A stretch of DNA of 62,929 bases. Origin: CAZTQN01 sp964615765 (lineage in GTDB: Bacteria > Planctomycetota > Phycisphaerae > Phycisphaerales > UBA1924). Positions within the stretch are counted from its first letter, which is position 1. The number at the start of each line of letters is the position of its first letter. Shown in pieces: positions 26,731 through 35,991 of this stretch. The DNA lies in assembly GCA_964615765.1 (NCBI GenBank), contig CAZTQN010000025.1:1-62929 (forward strand). The letters are read 5' to 3'. A program made the position numbers and the translations under genes. The notes under the pieces are model-generated. The model saw nothing but the letters and a program-made list of their open reading frames with translations, did not search any database and was not told the origin of the DNA.

Positions 26731-29700
26731 TTAGCAGCCGCCGGCGAAGTAGCCCGTCAGGTAGTCGAAGATGTCCTGGACGGTCGGGAGAGCCGTGCCG
26801 TCACCGCCAACGTTGGCGTTGACGCTGCCGGAGAAGTAGTCCGTCAGGAAGTCGAAGATGTCCTGGACGGTGACGCCGCCGGCCTTGTTGTAGTCGGCGA
26901 AGCAGCACGGGGTGTTGAGCACGCCGGCGGTGTTGCAGTTGGACGCGCCCGCGGTGAAGACGCGGCCGGCGGTGCCAGCCGGGTTGCAGGCGGTCGGGAG
27001 GGTGATGGCGCAACGGGCGCCGATGCAGCAGCGGCCGGTAGCCGGGGCCTGCTGGCAGGAGTTCGGCAGGCAGACGCGGCCGGAGACCGAGGTCCCGCCG
27101 GAAGCGGTGCAGAACGAGGAGATGTAGAGGGTGCAGGAGCCGTTGCTGAAGCAGCAGGCCTGAACCGCAGGGCAGATGTTGGTCGTCGTGCAGACGGTGG
27201 CAGCGCCCTGCCAGGTGTTGCCCGTCGGGTCGCCGTTGTTGGTGGTGCAGCCGGCGGAGGTCGCGATGAAGCAACCGCCGTCGAACGCGCAGCACGCGCC
27301 GACCGGAGCGACCGCGAGGCCCGTGTTGGGATCGCAGAAGCTCGAGTCGCAGACGCCGCCGCCGGTCCACTGGCCGTTGCTGCCCGCCTCGTTGGCGCAG
27401 TCAGCGATGGAGGTGACCGTGCAGCCCGTACCGGACTGGATGCAGCAGGCGCCCAGAGCCGGGACGCCGATGAACAGGCAGTACCTGTTGCGGTTGGTCG
27501 CGCAGGACATGCCGTCGGTCTGCGTCGGCTGGATGTAGACGAACAGCTGGCCGACCGGCAGGTTGGCGAGTTCGAACTGGATCACGCCCGTGCGGTTGTT
27601 CGGGAAGATGGTGAAGCCGGCGACCTGGGTCGTCGCGCCGTCGGGGTCACCGGTGGCCGGGCAGGTCGCGGGACCGCCGGCGAAGATGAAGATGTTGAGC
27701 GGGCTTTCGTTGTTCAGTTCGACCGTGAAGAAGTTGGTCGCGTTGGTGATGTCCGGGAAGCGGTAGACGTCGTTGTCGAAGCCTTCGGGGTTGGAGTCGA
27801 TCGTGCCGCAGTAGCGGGTGCCGATCAGCGCCGAGTAGGGGGTCTGGCAGGTTTCGCCGGGGACGGTCGCGGCCGAGTTGGCGCCGCAGGCTTCCGTTTC
27901 AACAACGGCGCCCGCCGGGAACGTCGCGATCGGAGCCGGGGGCTCGGCGATATCGGCGCACGGGACGGGGGTCAGCGTCGTCAGGGCGGCGCTGGTCGCG
28001 TTGATGTAGTGGAAGCCGCTGAAGGCCTGGCGGTACACGTACACGTAGTAGGTCTGGCCGCTCACGGACGGGAAGGTGACCGTCGAAGCGCCGACGGAGG
28101 TGCCGGCGGGGTTGAGCGAGCAAGCCGCGGCGGTCGCGTCATCGTTCGAGGCGACGGCCTTGAACGGACCGGCGCACGAGGAGGCGCAGTACACCGCGAG
28201 GAAGGTGTCGTAGTTGGTCTGGGCCGGCACGCCGCCGCCCGGGGAAGTGCCCGTGTTGCAGGTCGAGACGGTCAGGTTCTGGCCGTTGCCCTGGACGGTG
28301 TACCACACACCGCCGCCGCCGGCGTTGTCGATCACGGTGCCGAAGGCGGGCGGGAGCTGGTTGCCGTTGGAGTCAACGCCGCCGCCGACGTTGAAGACGA
28401 ACCCGGGGACCGCGGCCGAGCCGACGGTCAGGGGCACCGCCGCCGTGCAGGCCACGTTCGCCGCGGCCGGACCGGCCGGGCAAGCGTTGCCGATCGGGTT
28501 GATGCCGAAGCTGAGGCAGAACGCGAAGTCGAAGCCTTCCACGCGGCTGGAAGCGTCCCAGCCCGTCGCGGCCAGCGGACGCTGCGCGACGTAGTTGTCA
28601 CCGCCGTTGCGGACCTGGCTGTTCGGGTCGCCCCAGTTGCTCAGCCACACCCAGCCGGTCGCCGAGTTGCTGACGATTTCCACCCAGTAGCAGCCCGGAG
28701 TCAGGGCGATCGGGGTGTTGAAGACCGCGTTCCACTCGAAGAAGTTGGTGTAGGTGACCGGCGGGCCGTTGAAGCGGGCCGGGTTCACACGCGTCTGGCC
28801 GTCGTTGCCGGTCGTGGCCGGGGTAACGGTGCGCGTCGCAACGACCGTGCCGGGGAACGAGAACGTCCCGAGCGAGCCGGCCGGCGTCGTGTTGTTGTTG
28901 TAGATCGTGATCGTGAAGCTCTGGTCCGTGGGGACCGCGGCCTGCCCGGCGTAGAAGCCGGTCCAGCACATGCTGGTCAGGTTCACGTTGGCGTTGACGC
29001 GGAAGTTGTCCGCCGACTTGGCGCCCGCGGCGAACGAGAAGCGGTTCTCGGTCCCGTTGGCGTAGTTCTGGCAGTTGGCGTTGCCCTGCTGGCAGGTGCC
29101 CGTCGACTTGCACGGAGCGGCCCGGTCGATCGGGAGGTTGAGGCAGAACGCGAAGTCCGCCGCGGTGGCGTCCACGGTCCCGCTCACCGTCTGCGCGGCC
29201 GTCGTCGGGGTCGGGCAGACCGCCGTCGGGGGAACGTTGTTGGTCGAGGCGACCTGCAGAGCGCGGCCGTTACCGGCAGCGGCCCGCATCCAGCGGAACG
29301 ACCAGCCCGGAACCGTCGAGGCCGGGTTGTTGAACGAGCCGTCGAAGTTCGAGTTGCAGACGGCGCGGATCTGGATGTAGTAGCACTCGGCGTTGGTCAC
29401 CGCGACCGGGGCCGGCAGCGTGGCGATGTAGTTGTAGATCGTGAACGTCACCGTGCCGACGGTGACCGTCTGCGGGTCGACCGTGCGGGTCGGGCTCACC
29501 ACCAGCTGACGCGAAACGCGCAGCGGGAAGATGTCCGTCGCGGCGCCCAGCGGCACGCCCGGATCGAACGCGCCACCGGCCGGATCCTGCCGGTAGAAGG
29601 TGATTTCGAACTGCTCGGGGCCCGAGGTCAGCGGCTCGAGGCCCGGGGGCTGCGCGTTCGCGAACGTCGCGCCCGTCGTGCCCTTGCGCCACACGCCGGC

Positions 29701-30018
29701 CCACGACACGGTCGTGATGTTGCCCGAGTTCACCGGGCGGAAATCGTCCAGGCACTCGAACGAGGTCGCGTTGTTGTGGTTCGTGCCGTACAGCAGCTGG
29801 CACCCGGCCGGGCCAGCGCCCGCGTCGGGCAGCTGACGGTCGCTGCGGCCGTTGAGGCGACCTTCAAGTTCCGAACCCACGTCCCAGGTGGTCTTGACCT
29901 TCTCGACCGGGGCCGACACGGCTGAGACCGACTTGGCGGCCTGGCCGTCAGCGCCGGCCGTGCCGACGAGGGCGAGCACGCTCGCCGCACAACACAGATT
30001 GACAATACACGACTTCAC
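26731..30018 (-). CDS. Multi-domain exoprotein with Cys modules and dockerin tail
   Basis: 1095 residues. The start is GTG at 30018 (AGGAGG 5 nt upstream) and opens a signal peptide (KSCIVNLCCAASVLALVGTAGA); longer ATG/GTG frames carry no signal. Two related beta domains come first, each opening with a DDFRP or DNFRV element (FECLDDFRPVNSGNITTVSW; AKSADNFRVNANVNLTSMCW). Then PPC-like domains (YDTFLAVYCASSCAG, DVYRFPDITN) follow, and four copies of the six-Cys module (LGACCIQSGTGC, VGACCAFDGGC, QACCFSNGSC, GRCCIGARC). The tail, CCFADYNKAGG with two VQDIFD[FY]L elements, ends GGC. No enzyme motif is seen. A strong terminator follows the gene. Confidence 0.85.
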   Translation of the reverse strand: MKSCIVNLCCAASVLALVGTAGADGQAAKSVSAVSAPVEKVKTTWDVGSELEGRLNGRSDRQLPDAGAGPAGCQLLYGTNHNNATSFECLDDFRPVNSGNITTVSWAGVWRKGTTGATFANAQPPGLEPLTSGPEQFEITFYRQDPAGGAFDPGVPLGAATDIFPLRVSRQLVVSPTRTVDPQTVTVGTVTFTIYNYIATLPAPVAVTNAECYYIQIRAVCNSNFDGSFNNPASTVPGWSFRWMRAAAGNGRALQVASTNNVPPTAVCPTPTTAAQTVSGTVDATAADFAFCLNLPIDRAAPCKSTGTCQQGNANCQNYANGTENRFSFAAGAKSADNFRVNANVNLTSMCWTGFYAGQAAVPTDQSFTITIYNNNTTPAGSLGTFSFPGTVVATRTVTPATTGNDGQTRVNPARFNGPPVTYTNFFEWNAVFNTPIALTPGCYWVEIVSNSATGWVWLSNWGDPNSQVRNGGDNYVAQRPLAATGWDASSRVEGFDFAFCLSFGINPIGNACPAGPAAANVACTAAVPLTVGSAAVPGFVFNVGGGVDSNGNQLPPAFGTVIDNAGGGGVWYTVQGNGQNLTVSTCNTGTSPGGGVPAQTNYDTFLAVYCASSCAGPFKAVASNDDATAAACSLNPAGTSVGASTVTFPSVSGQTYYVYVYRQAFSGFHYINATSAALTTLTPVPCADIAEPPAPIATFPAGAVVETEACGANSAATVPGETCQTPYSALIGTRYCGTIDSNPEGFDNDVYRFPDITNATNFFTVELNNESPLNIFIFAGGPATCPATGDPDGATTQVAGFTIFPNNRTGVIQFELANLPVGQLFVYIQPTQTDGMSCATNRNRYCLFIGVPALGACCIQSGTGCTVTSIADCANEAGSNGQWTGGGVCDSSFCDPNTGLAVAPVGACCAFDGGCFIATSAGCTTNNGDPTGNTWQGAATVCTTTNICPAVQACCFSNGSCTLYISSFCTASGGTSVSGRVCLPNSCQQAPATGRCCIGARCAITLPTACNPAGTAGRVFTAGASNCNTAGVLNTPCCFADYNKAGGVTVQDIFDFLTDYFSGSVNANVGGDGTALPTVQDIFDYLTGYFAGGC

Positions 30019-30261
30019 AAGCACCTCCTCTGCGCCCTTCTCGGGGCGGACTGGTGTGACCCACGACGGTCTGGTTTCCAGGATGGGACCACGCGAGCGC
30101 GCGCCCCTACTCGGACCAAGACCGAATATAAACCACAAATCCCGCAAAACATCGGCATGCGGAAAAAAAATCTCAACTCAACCTTGACGCTTCGCTCTGG
30201 ATTTTCCCGCCCATCAGGGGCAGCCCCGGGCAGTCGCGCCAAAGCGCACGCGTCTCACCGG

Positions 30262-33200
30262 TCAGCAGCCCCCCGGGCGACCCACGTAGCACGACACGAA
30301 CTCGAACACGTCCTCCAGAGACGTCTGCCCGCTGCCGTCAAAGTCCGCCTGACCAGAAATCCAATCTTCAATAAAGTCCAACAGGTCCTGAATATCCAGG
30401 CCACCCACCCCGTTCCAGTCACACGGGCACGTCACGCCCGTTCCCGACACGCGGAGCACACCCGCCCCGACCGCCCCGACCCGGGAGCCCACGCGGATGA
30501 AGTAGGGCGTGCCCGCGACCGCGTTCCAGCGCACTTCCGACTGCGGCGTGATCTGCGGGACGTTCGGGATGCACGCCGAGTCGTCGTTGCACCCGACGAC
30601 GGAGTACAGCCCCGTCGGGCACCCGCCCGAGGCGTTGGAGACGGCCATCGCCGTATCGAAGTTGGCCCCGCACACGGTCGCCGTCACCGGCCCGCTCGCC
30701 ACCGGCGTGAAGCGGAACCACACGTCGTTATTGATCAGGTTGAACCCGATGGTGCACGTCAGGTCAAGGAACGCCGCGTCCGTCGTCGCCGCGAGCGTGT
30801 CGAAGGGGACATCGCCCGTGCCGACGGCCAGCGCGCGAGCGCACGTGTCGTTGGCCGGCGCGGTGACGGCGACGTTGACGAAGAACGTCCCCTCGGTCCC
30901 GCCGGAGCCGGCGATCCGCACCAGGTACTTCACGCCCGCGATCAGGCGTGCGGCGACGAGGCTCCCGCCGGCGTCGCAGCCGGTCTGGTTGTCGCTGCAC
31001 GCGACGGCGGGCCCGCCGCAGGCTTCGTGCAGCGTCAGCACCGTGTCCAGCGTTCCACCCGTGGCGCACGTGCCGATCTGGTACGTGCCCGTAGCGGGGA
31101 CGACGAGGCTGAACCACACGTCGCGCGTGTCGCCCACGCCGCACGAGGCCAGCCCTGGCGTCTTGTCGGCGCCGACGTTGGCCCCGAAGACCGTCTCACC
31201 CACGCCCAGCGGCGCGGCGTTCTCGCACGCGTCATTCGGCGGCGCGACGGAACGGGCCTGCACCTGGAACGCGCCACCCACGGGCGAGCCCTGCTCGTTG
31301 GCGACGCGGATGAGGTACGGCGTGCCCTGCATCAGATACGCCGTCGCCGCGGCGCCGAGGCCCGTCGGGCACGACGAGAAGCCCGAGCCGCCGCACGCGA
31401 TCGGAACCGCGGGCGGGCAAGCGCTCTGAATGGAAATCGACCCGCGCAGGACCGACCCGCACGTCTCAACCCGCCAGAACGTCGTCGTGGGCGGGGTAAA
31501 GGTGTACCAGACGTCGGCGGCGTCCGCCGTCACGCACGTGCCGGCGCCCGAGCCGCTGGCGCCCGTCGTCGTGCCGTTGATGAGCGTGAGCGCGGGGAGC
31601 GTCTGCGGGCCGGTGCAGGCGTCGTTCAGCGGCGGCGTCCGCGCGACGGCGAGGTGGAAGTCCCCCTCGGTGTTGCCGACGCCGGCGACGCGGATGAGCA
31701 CCGTCTGCCCGGCGACCAGCGGGAGCGTGATGCGCGAGTTGGACGAGGCCGCCCCGCAGAAGCCGGGGTCATCGTCGCCGCAGGCCTGCGGGTTCACGGC
31801 GCAGGAGTTGAACACGCTGAGCGTGGTGTCCATCACCGAGCCGCAGGTGTGGATCTCGTAGTTCGCGGTGGCGGGGGGCGTGAAGCTGTACCAGACGTCG
31901 CGGCTGTCGGCGACGCCGCAGCTGGGCGTGAGGTCCGTCCCGCTGGCGCCGATGCTCGAACCCATGACCGGCACGCCCAGGGTGATCGTCGCCGGCCCGG
32001 TGCACAGGTCATTGGGGGGCGCGAGGCGGGCGGCGAGCAGCGTGTACGAGCCCCACGCGGGCGCGGCCCCCTTGCCCGCGACGCGGAGCAGATAGCGCAC
32101 GCCGGCCTGGAGCTGCAGCGTCATGCTCGACTGCGTGCTGCACCCGTCGTCGTTGCACGCGATGACGCCCGCGCCGGGCGTGCCGGGGCAGGCCGAGTGC
32201 AGGCTGAGCACGGTGTCGAACGACGACCCGCACAGTTGCAGCAGGTGCGGGCCGGTGTCCTGCGGGATGAACGAGTGCCAGACGTCGGCGCCGCTGACGG
32301 CGCAGTTCACGGACCCCTCGGTCGCGAGGATCGGGCTGGTGGAGCCGGTCACGGGCGTGCCGACCTGCACGGGGGTGGCCGAGACGCACGCGTCGTTGCC
32401 GCGCGGGCCGTAGGCGACGATGTCGAACGCGCCGAACGAGGCCCGCTGACCGGCGACGCGGACGAGCACCGCGCGCCCGGACGTGGCCTGGAAGCTGACG
32501 CCCGCGGCGATGCCGCCCGGGCAGGGCGCGAACGTGGTGGCCTCGGTGCTGCACGTGCTGGACGTGCCGCCGATGCACGTGGTGTGGATGGTGAGCACGG
32601 GCGCGAAGCCGGTGGCGCACACCTCGACGCGGTGCGTGCCCGAGAGCGACGGGATGAACGAGTACCACACGTCGCTGGTATCGAGCAGCCCGCAGTTGGA
32701 CTGGTCGTTGCCGTTGGCGCCCAGGTTGGCCCCGCGCTGGGGGATGTTGAGCGTCAGCGCGGTCGCGGCCCCGCAGGCGTTGTTGGCGGGCGGGTTGGCG
32801 GCGGGCGCGGTGATCTGCAGCGTGTACGGGCCGGCGGCCGCGCCTTGGAGCGTGGCGACGCGCAGGCGGTACGAGATGCCCGCCGTCAGCGGCGCGACGA
32901 TCAGCGCGCCCGTCGAGCAGGTGTTGTCATCGCAGGCCAGCGGCGTGGTGCCGCAGGCGGCGTAGAGCGTCGCCACCGTGTCGGTCGTCGAGCCGCACAG
33001 GCTGATGGTGTAGTTCCCGCTGGCGGCGGGCGTGATGAGGTGCCAGACGGCGTTGGACGTCGGCGCGCACAGCCCGGCCAGACCGTCGCCGGGCGAGCCG
33101 GCGGTCGTGCCGCTGAACGGCGTGCCCACGGCGACCGGCGTCGCGCTGGCGCAGGTGAACTGGGCCCGGGCCGCGCCCGCGCCGATCAGCATGGCCGCGG

Positions 33201-33351
33201 CCGCGATGGCGCTCATCCAGCGACAACTGACCAACCCGCGCCCGACCCATCCGCCCTGAAGCCGCTCCCGCCACCACCGTCCATCAGACCGCCCGCCCGC
33301 ACAGACCGCCCGCGATTCGCCCGAGGGGATCGACGCTGAACAACACGACAT
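30262..33351 (-). CDS. Exoprotein of seven PPC-like repeats with dockerin tail
   Basis: 1029 residues. The ATG at 33351 has GGAGG six nt upstream; it gives an unusually long leader (about 64 residues) with the hydrophobic core SAIAAAAMLIGAGAARAQ at its end. A start at 33216 would give a shorter signal but has no ribosome-binding site. The body is seven repeats of about 120 residues, each with ND[AT]C at its start, DVWYSFTP, a CG...DTVLSLH...C element, ACxDDxC and YLLRVAG. The pattern is that of bacterial pre-peptidase C-terminal beta domains with added disulphides. The tail runs from CPCDWNGVGG to RPGGC and its second element is divergent (LEDVFEFVSCYV). No catalytic domain. Confidence 0.83.
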   Translation of the reverse strand: MSCCSASIPSGESRAVCAGGRSDGRWWRERLQGGWVGRGLVSCRWMSAIAAAAMLIGAGAARAQFTCASATPVAVGTPFSGTTAGSPGDGLAGLCAPTSNAVWHLITPAASGNYTISLCGSTTDTVATLYAACGTTPLACDDNTCSTGALIVAPLTAGISYRLRVATLQGAAAGPYTLQITAPAANPPANNACGAATALTLNIPQRGANLGANGNDQSNCGLLDTSDVWYSFIPSLSGTHRVEVCATGFAPVLTIHTTCIGGTSSTCSTEATTFAPCPGGIAAGVSFQATSGRAVLVRVAGQRASFGAFDIVAYGPRGNDACVSATPVQVGTPVTGSTSPILATEGSVNCAVSGADVWHSFIPQDTGPHLLQLCGSSFDTVLSLHSACPGTPGAGVIACNDDGCSTQSSMTLQLQAGVRYLLRVAGKGAAPAWGSYTLLAARLAPPNDLCTGPATITLGVPVMGSSIGASGTDLTPSCGVADSRDVWYSFTPPATANYEIHTCGSVMDTTLSVFNSCAVNPQACGDDDPGFCGAASSNSRITLPLVAGQTVLIRVAGVGNTEGDFHLAVARTPPLNDACTGPQTLPALTLINGTTTGASGSGAGTCVTADAADVWYTFTPPTTTFWRVETCGSVLRGSISIQSACPPAVPIACGGSGFSSCPTGLGAAATAYLMQGTPYLIRVANEQGSPVGGAFQVQARSVAPPNDACENAAPLGVGETVFGANVGADKTPGLASCGVGDTRDVWFSLVVPATGTYQIGTCATGGTLDTVLTLHEACGGPAVACSDNQTGCDAGGSLVAARLIAGVKYLVRIAGSGGTEGTFFVNVAVTAPANDTCARALAVGTGDVPFDTLAATTDAAFLDLTCTIGFNLINNDVWFRFTPVASGPVTATVCGANFDTAMAVSNASGGCPTGLYSVVGCNDDSACIPNVPQITPQSEVRWNAVAGTPYFIRVGSRVGAVGAGVLRVSGTGVTCPCDWNGVGGLDIQDLLDFIEDWISGQADFDGSGQTSLEDVFEFVSCYVGRPGGC

Positions 33352-33734
33352 AAGCCGCCTCCGAAACACCGGGGGGTGGGAACTGTCTGCGAGCATGACG
33401 ACGCTCGGCGACCGCGCTCGCACGCGGCCCCTTGCGTCACAACCCGATCCCGGCCATGGGGACCGACGATGGTGCAACACCCTGACCGTTCAACCGGGTG
33501 ACGCCGCGCTGGCGCACCCCGAGCGCGGGGCTGTTCCGACCATCACCCCTATTTCAGCACCCCCAGCCCGAGAACGCAAGCGCCCGCCGGAAAAGTCCGC
33601 AAATCTTTTTTCTTCCGCCATTTACAAGCCAAGGACACTCCCGGTCCGGAGGGGGTCAGCGCCCCCCGAACCGCCGAAAGCGCGCTCGGTCACAATAGCC
33701 GATACGTCCGATAAGTACGGAACCCCTGACCCGC
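33352..33734. other. Intergenic region, 383 bp
   Basis: It lies between the leftward PPC-repeat gene (its promoter side) and the end of the leftward subtilase gene. An AT-richer stretch at 33597-33630 (AAATCTTTTTTCTTCCGCCA) is the only compositional feature, and could serve as the promoter or a weak stop for the subtilase transcript. No gene or clear hairpin seen. Confidence 0.45.
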
Positions 33735-35750
33735 TCAGCAGTTGGGACCGGCCGCGAAGTACGCCGTCAGCAGGTCGAACAGGTCCTGAACGCTCGTCAG
33801 ACCGTCGTTGTTGGCGTCGGCCTGGCCGGCGAACCAGTCGGTCAGGTAGTCGAAGATGTCCTGCACAGACACCGTCTGGCTCCGGTTCCAGTCGGCCGGG
33901 CAGGCTCGCGGCGTGCCGATGAGCGTCAGCTGCCAGGCCTCGAACGTGCCCACCGTGCCGGCGCGGCGGTCGGAGATCTCGAGCGTCCAGGTCCCGCTCG
34001 CGTCCTCGTCCCAGTGCCGCACGCTCGAGAACGTCCACGCCGTGTACCCGGGCGTCGTGTCCGATCGAACATCCGCGAACAGCGAGCGCGTGCCCGTCGG
34101 GCCGACAAGCTCGACGCGCAGGTCGCCGATGTTGCTGTGCGGGGCCGTGAACGTCACGATGGCCCGTTCGACGCGCAGGTTGGCCTTGATCACGCGCGAC
34201 GACGACACGCCCGCCGGCGCGTTGTCCGGGATGACCACGCCCGTGGTGATCTGCGGCAGGGCGTAATCGATCGCGGGGGGGCGCATGGTCCACGTCTGTG
34301 CCAGCGCCACGGCGGCCGCGGCGTCGATGGCGCCGAAGCCGAACTTCTCGTTGAACCACAGCCCGGCCCCGTTCTGGGCCCAGCCGGCGTCCATCGGGCT
34401 GCAGCGCCGGGCGGAGCGGATCAGCACGTGCTGCACGTCGCGGTAGGTGAGCGCCGGCCGCGCCTGGAGCATGAGCGCCACCACGCCCGCGGCCATCGGG
34501 GCCGTGGATGACGTCCCGCCGAAGGAACTGGTCGATCCGCCGAAGGGCGCGGTGCTGAACACGCCCGAGCCGCCGGAGCCGGCGAAGTCGGCGCTGGAGG
34601 GCGTGACGACCATGAGCGCCGAGCCGGGCTCGGAGTACGTCGCCTGGCGGTCGAGGTTGTCGATGGCGCCGACGGCGATGACGTAGCGGTTGGAGGCGTA
34701 CTGGTCGTAATCGACGCGGTCGTTGAAGCCCTGCCCGTTCCCGGCGGCCCAGGTGAGCACGGTGCCTAGCCCGTCGCGACCGGTGAGCGCGGCGTCCTCG
34801 ATGCCGACGGCTTCCACGGGCGCGATGGCGCCAAGGGTGCCGAAATCCGGAGGACCCCAGGAGTTGGTCTTGACCTGGCTGAGGGTGGGCTGGAAGCGGA
34901 ACGCGTCGGCGGTTTCGACGTCGGTGCCGTAGTACAACCGCGCGATCCGCCCGCCGTACGCCACGCCCGCGCCGAAGAGCCCGTTGTTGCCAGCCATGCC
35001 GACCAGCCCGGCGGTCGCCGTGCCGTGCGAGGAGAAGCCGCGGTCGGGCTGGCTGGCGGCGGCGTGATAGTTCGGGGCCAGATCCGGGTGGGTGATGTCG
35101 AACCCGCCCTCGAGCACGCCGACGGTGATCCCCGTGCCGATGAACCCCGCCTTCCAAGCGGGCTCGACGTTCAGGTCCGCCGCGGGCGTGACGGCGTTGG
35201 ACAGGTACCACTGCTGCGCCACGTTCGGATCGGTCGGGAGCGTGCGGTCGACGCGCGGGCGCTCGGCGTCGATGGTCGCCGAGCGCACGCGCGGGTCGGC
35301 GGCGAGCGCGTCGGCAAGGCGACCGGCTTCACGCACGCTCGGCGCGTGCGCGATCCAGAACCCGCGCAACCCCAAGCCGTCCTCGGCGGCGGGCTCGACA
35401 CGGGCCGCGCCGAGCAGCGCCTTGAGCGCCACGGGCACATCCACGCCCGGATCGGCCTGCACAACGACACGCGCGTGCAGCGTGTACCCGCTGGGCTGAA
35501 CGGGCGCATCGGCGACATTGACGCCGGCCCAGGGAACAAGGACCGCGGTCGCCGCGCTCACCGCCGCGTCGGGCGTGGCGACGACATACGCCCGCGCGCC
35601 CTCGGCGGTGCGGAGCGTGAGGCGCTCACCGGCGGCCTGCGCGCGCTGGGCCACCTGGGCCGCCGCCACGGACGAATACGCACCCGCCAGCACCGCGAGG
35701 GCCATCGTCGAGCAGACACCCCGCATGCGGATCAGCGCCGGTCTGGACAT
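33735..35750 (-). CDS. Subtilisin-like (S8) protease with P domain and dockerin tail; Glu at catalytic Asp
   Basis: 671 residues from ATG 35750 (GGAGG about 10 nt upstream), with a signal peptide ending near SSVAAAQ and a propeptide-like region to about residue 190. The S8 domain shows His242 in SSHGTATAG, Asn338 in WAAGNG and Ser414 in GGTSSTAPMAAG. The catalytic-Asp motif reads ITVGVLEGGFDITHPDL, placing Glu214 where the family has Asp. After the protease domain comes a proprotein-convertase P domain (IGDLRVELVGPTGTRSLF, ASGTWTLEISDR) and then the dockerin tail from CPADWNRSQ to AAGPNC. The enzyme may be slow, altered or inactive. It is a likely surface protease processing proteins outside the cell. 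Confidence 0.87.
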   Translation of the reverse strand: MSRPALIRMRGVCSTMALAVLAGAYSSVAAAQVAQRAQAAGERLTLRTAEGARAYVVATPDAAVSAATAVLVPWAGVNVADAPVQPSGYTLHARVVVQADPGVDVPVALKALLGAARVEPAAEDGLGLRGFWIAHAPSVREAGRLADALAADPRVRSATIDAERPRVDRTLPTDPNVAQQWYLSNAVTPAADLNVEPAWKAGFIGTGITVGVLEGGFDITHPDLAPNYHAAASQPDRGFSSHGTATAGLVGMAGNNGLFGAGVAYGGRIARLYYGTDVETADAFRFQPTLSQVKTNSWGPPDFGTLGAIAPVEAVGIEDAALTGRDGLGTVLTWAAGNGQGFNDRVDYDQYASNRYVIAVGAIDNLDRQATYSEPGSALMVVTPSSADFAGSGGSGVFSTAPFGGSTSSFGGTSSTAPMAAGVVALMLQARPALTYRDVQHVLIRSARRCSPMDAGWAQNGAGLWFNEKFGFGAIDAAAAVALAQTWTMRPPAIDYALPQITTGVVIPDNAPAGVSSSRVIKANLRVERAIVTFTAPHSNIGDLRVELVGPTGTRSLFADVRSDTTPGYTAWTFSSVRHWDEDASGTWTLEISDRRAGTVGTFEAWQLTLIGTPRACPADWNRSQTVSVQDIFDYLTDWFAGQADANNDGLTSVQDLFDLLTAYFAAGPNC

Positions 35751-35991
35751 GGAACGGGATCCTCCGAGGGCCGCAGAACGCGGACCTGACATCGGTTCGC
35801 TCGATTCGCCGCCCCCGGTTCGCTCTTCGGCTGTTCTTCCGCGCCGATCCACCGCAGGGTTGGGTTCTGTCAGTCTGCTTGACCGCCGCGGGCCGCCCAC
35901 GCCGGCGCATCCCGATCGATCAGCACGATTCCGCCCCCGGCCCGCGCCCGGCCCGCGCCCGGCCCGCGGGAGGCCCGCACCCGGGTAGCTC

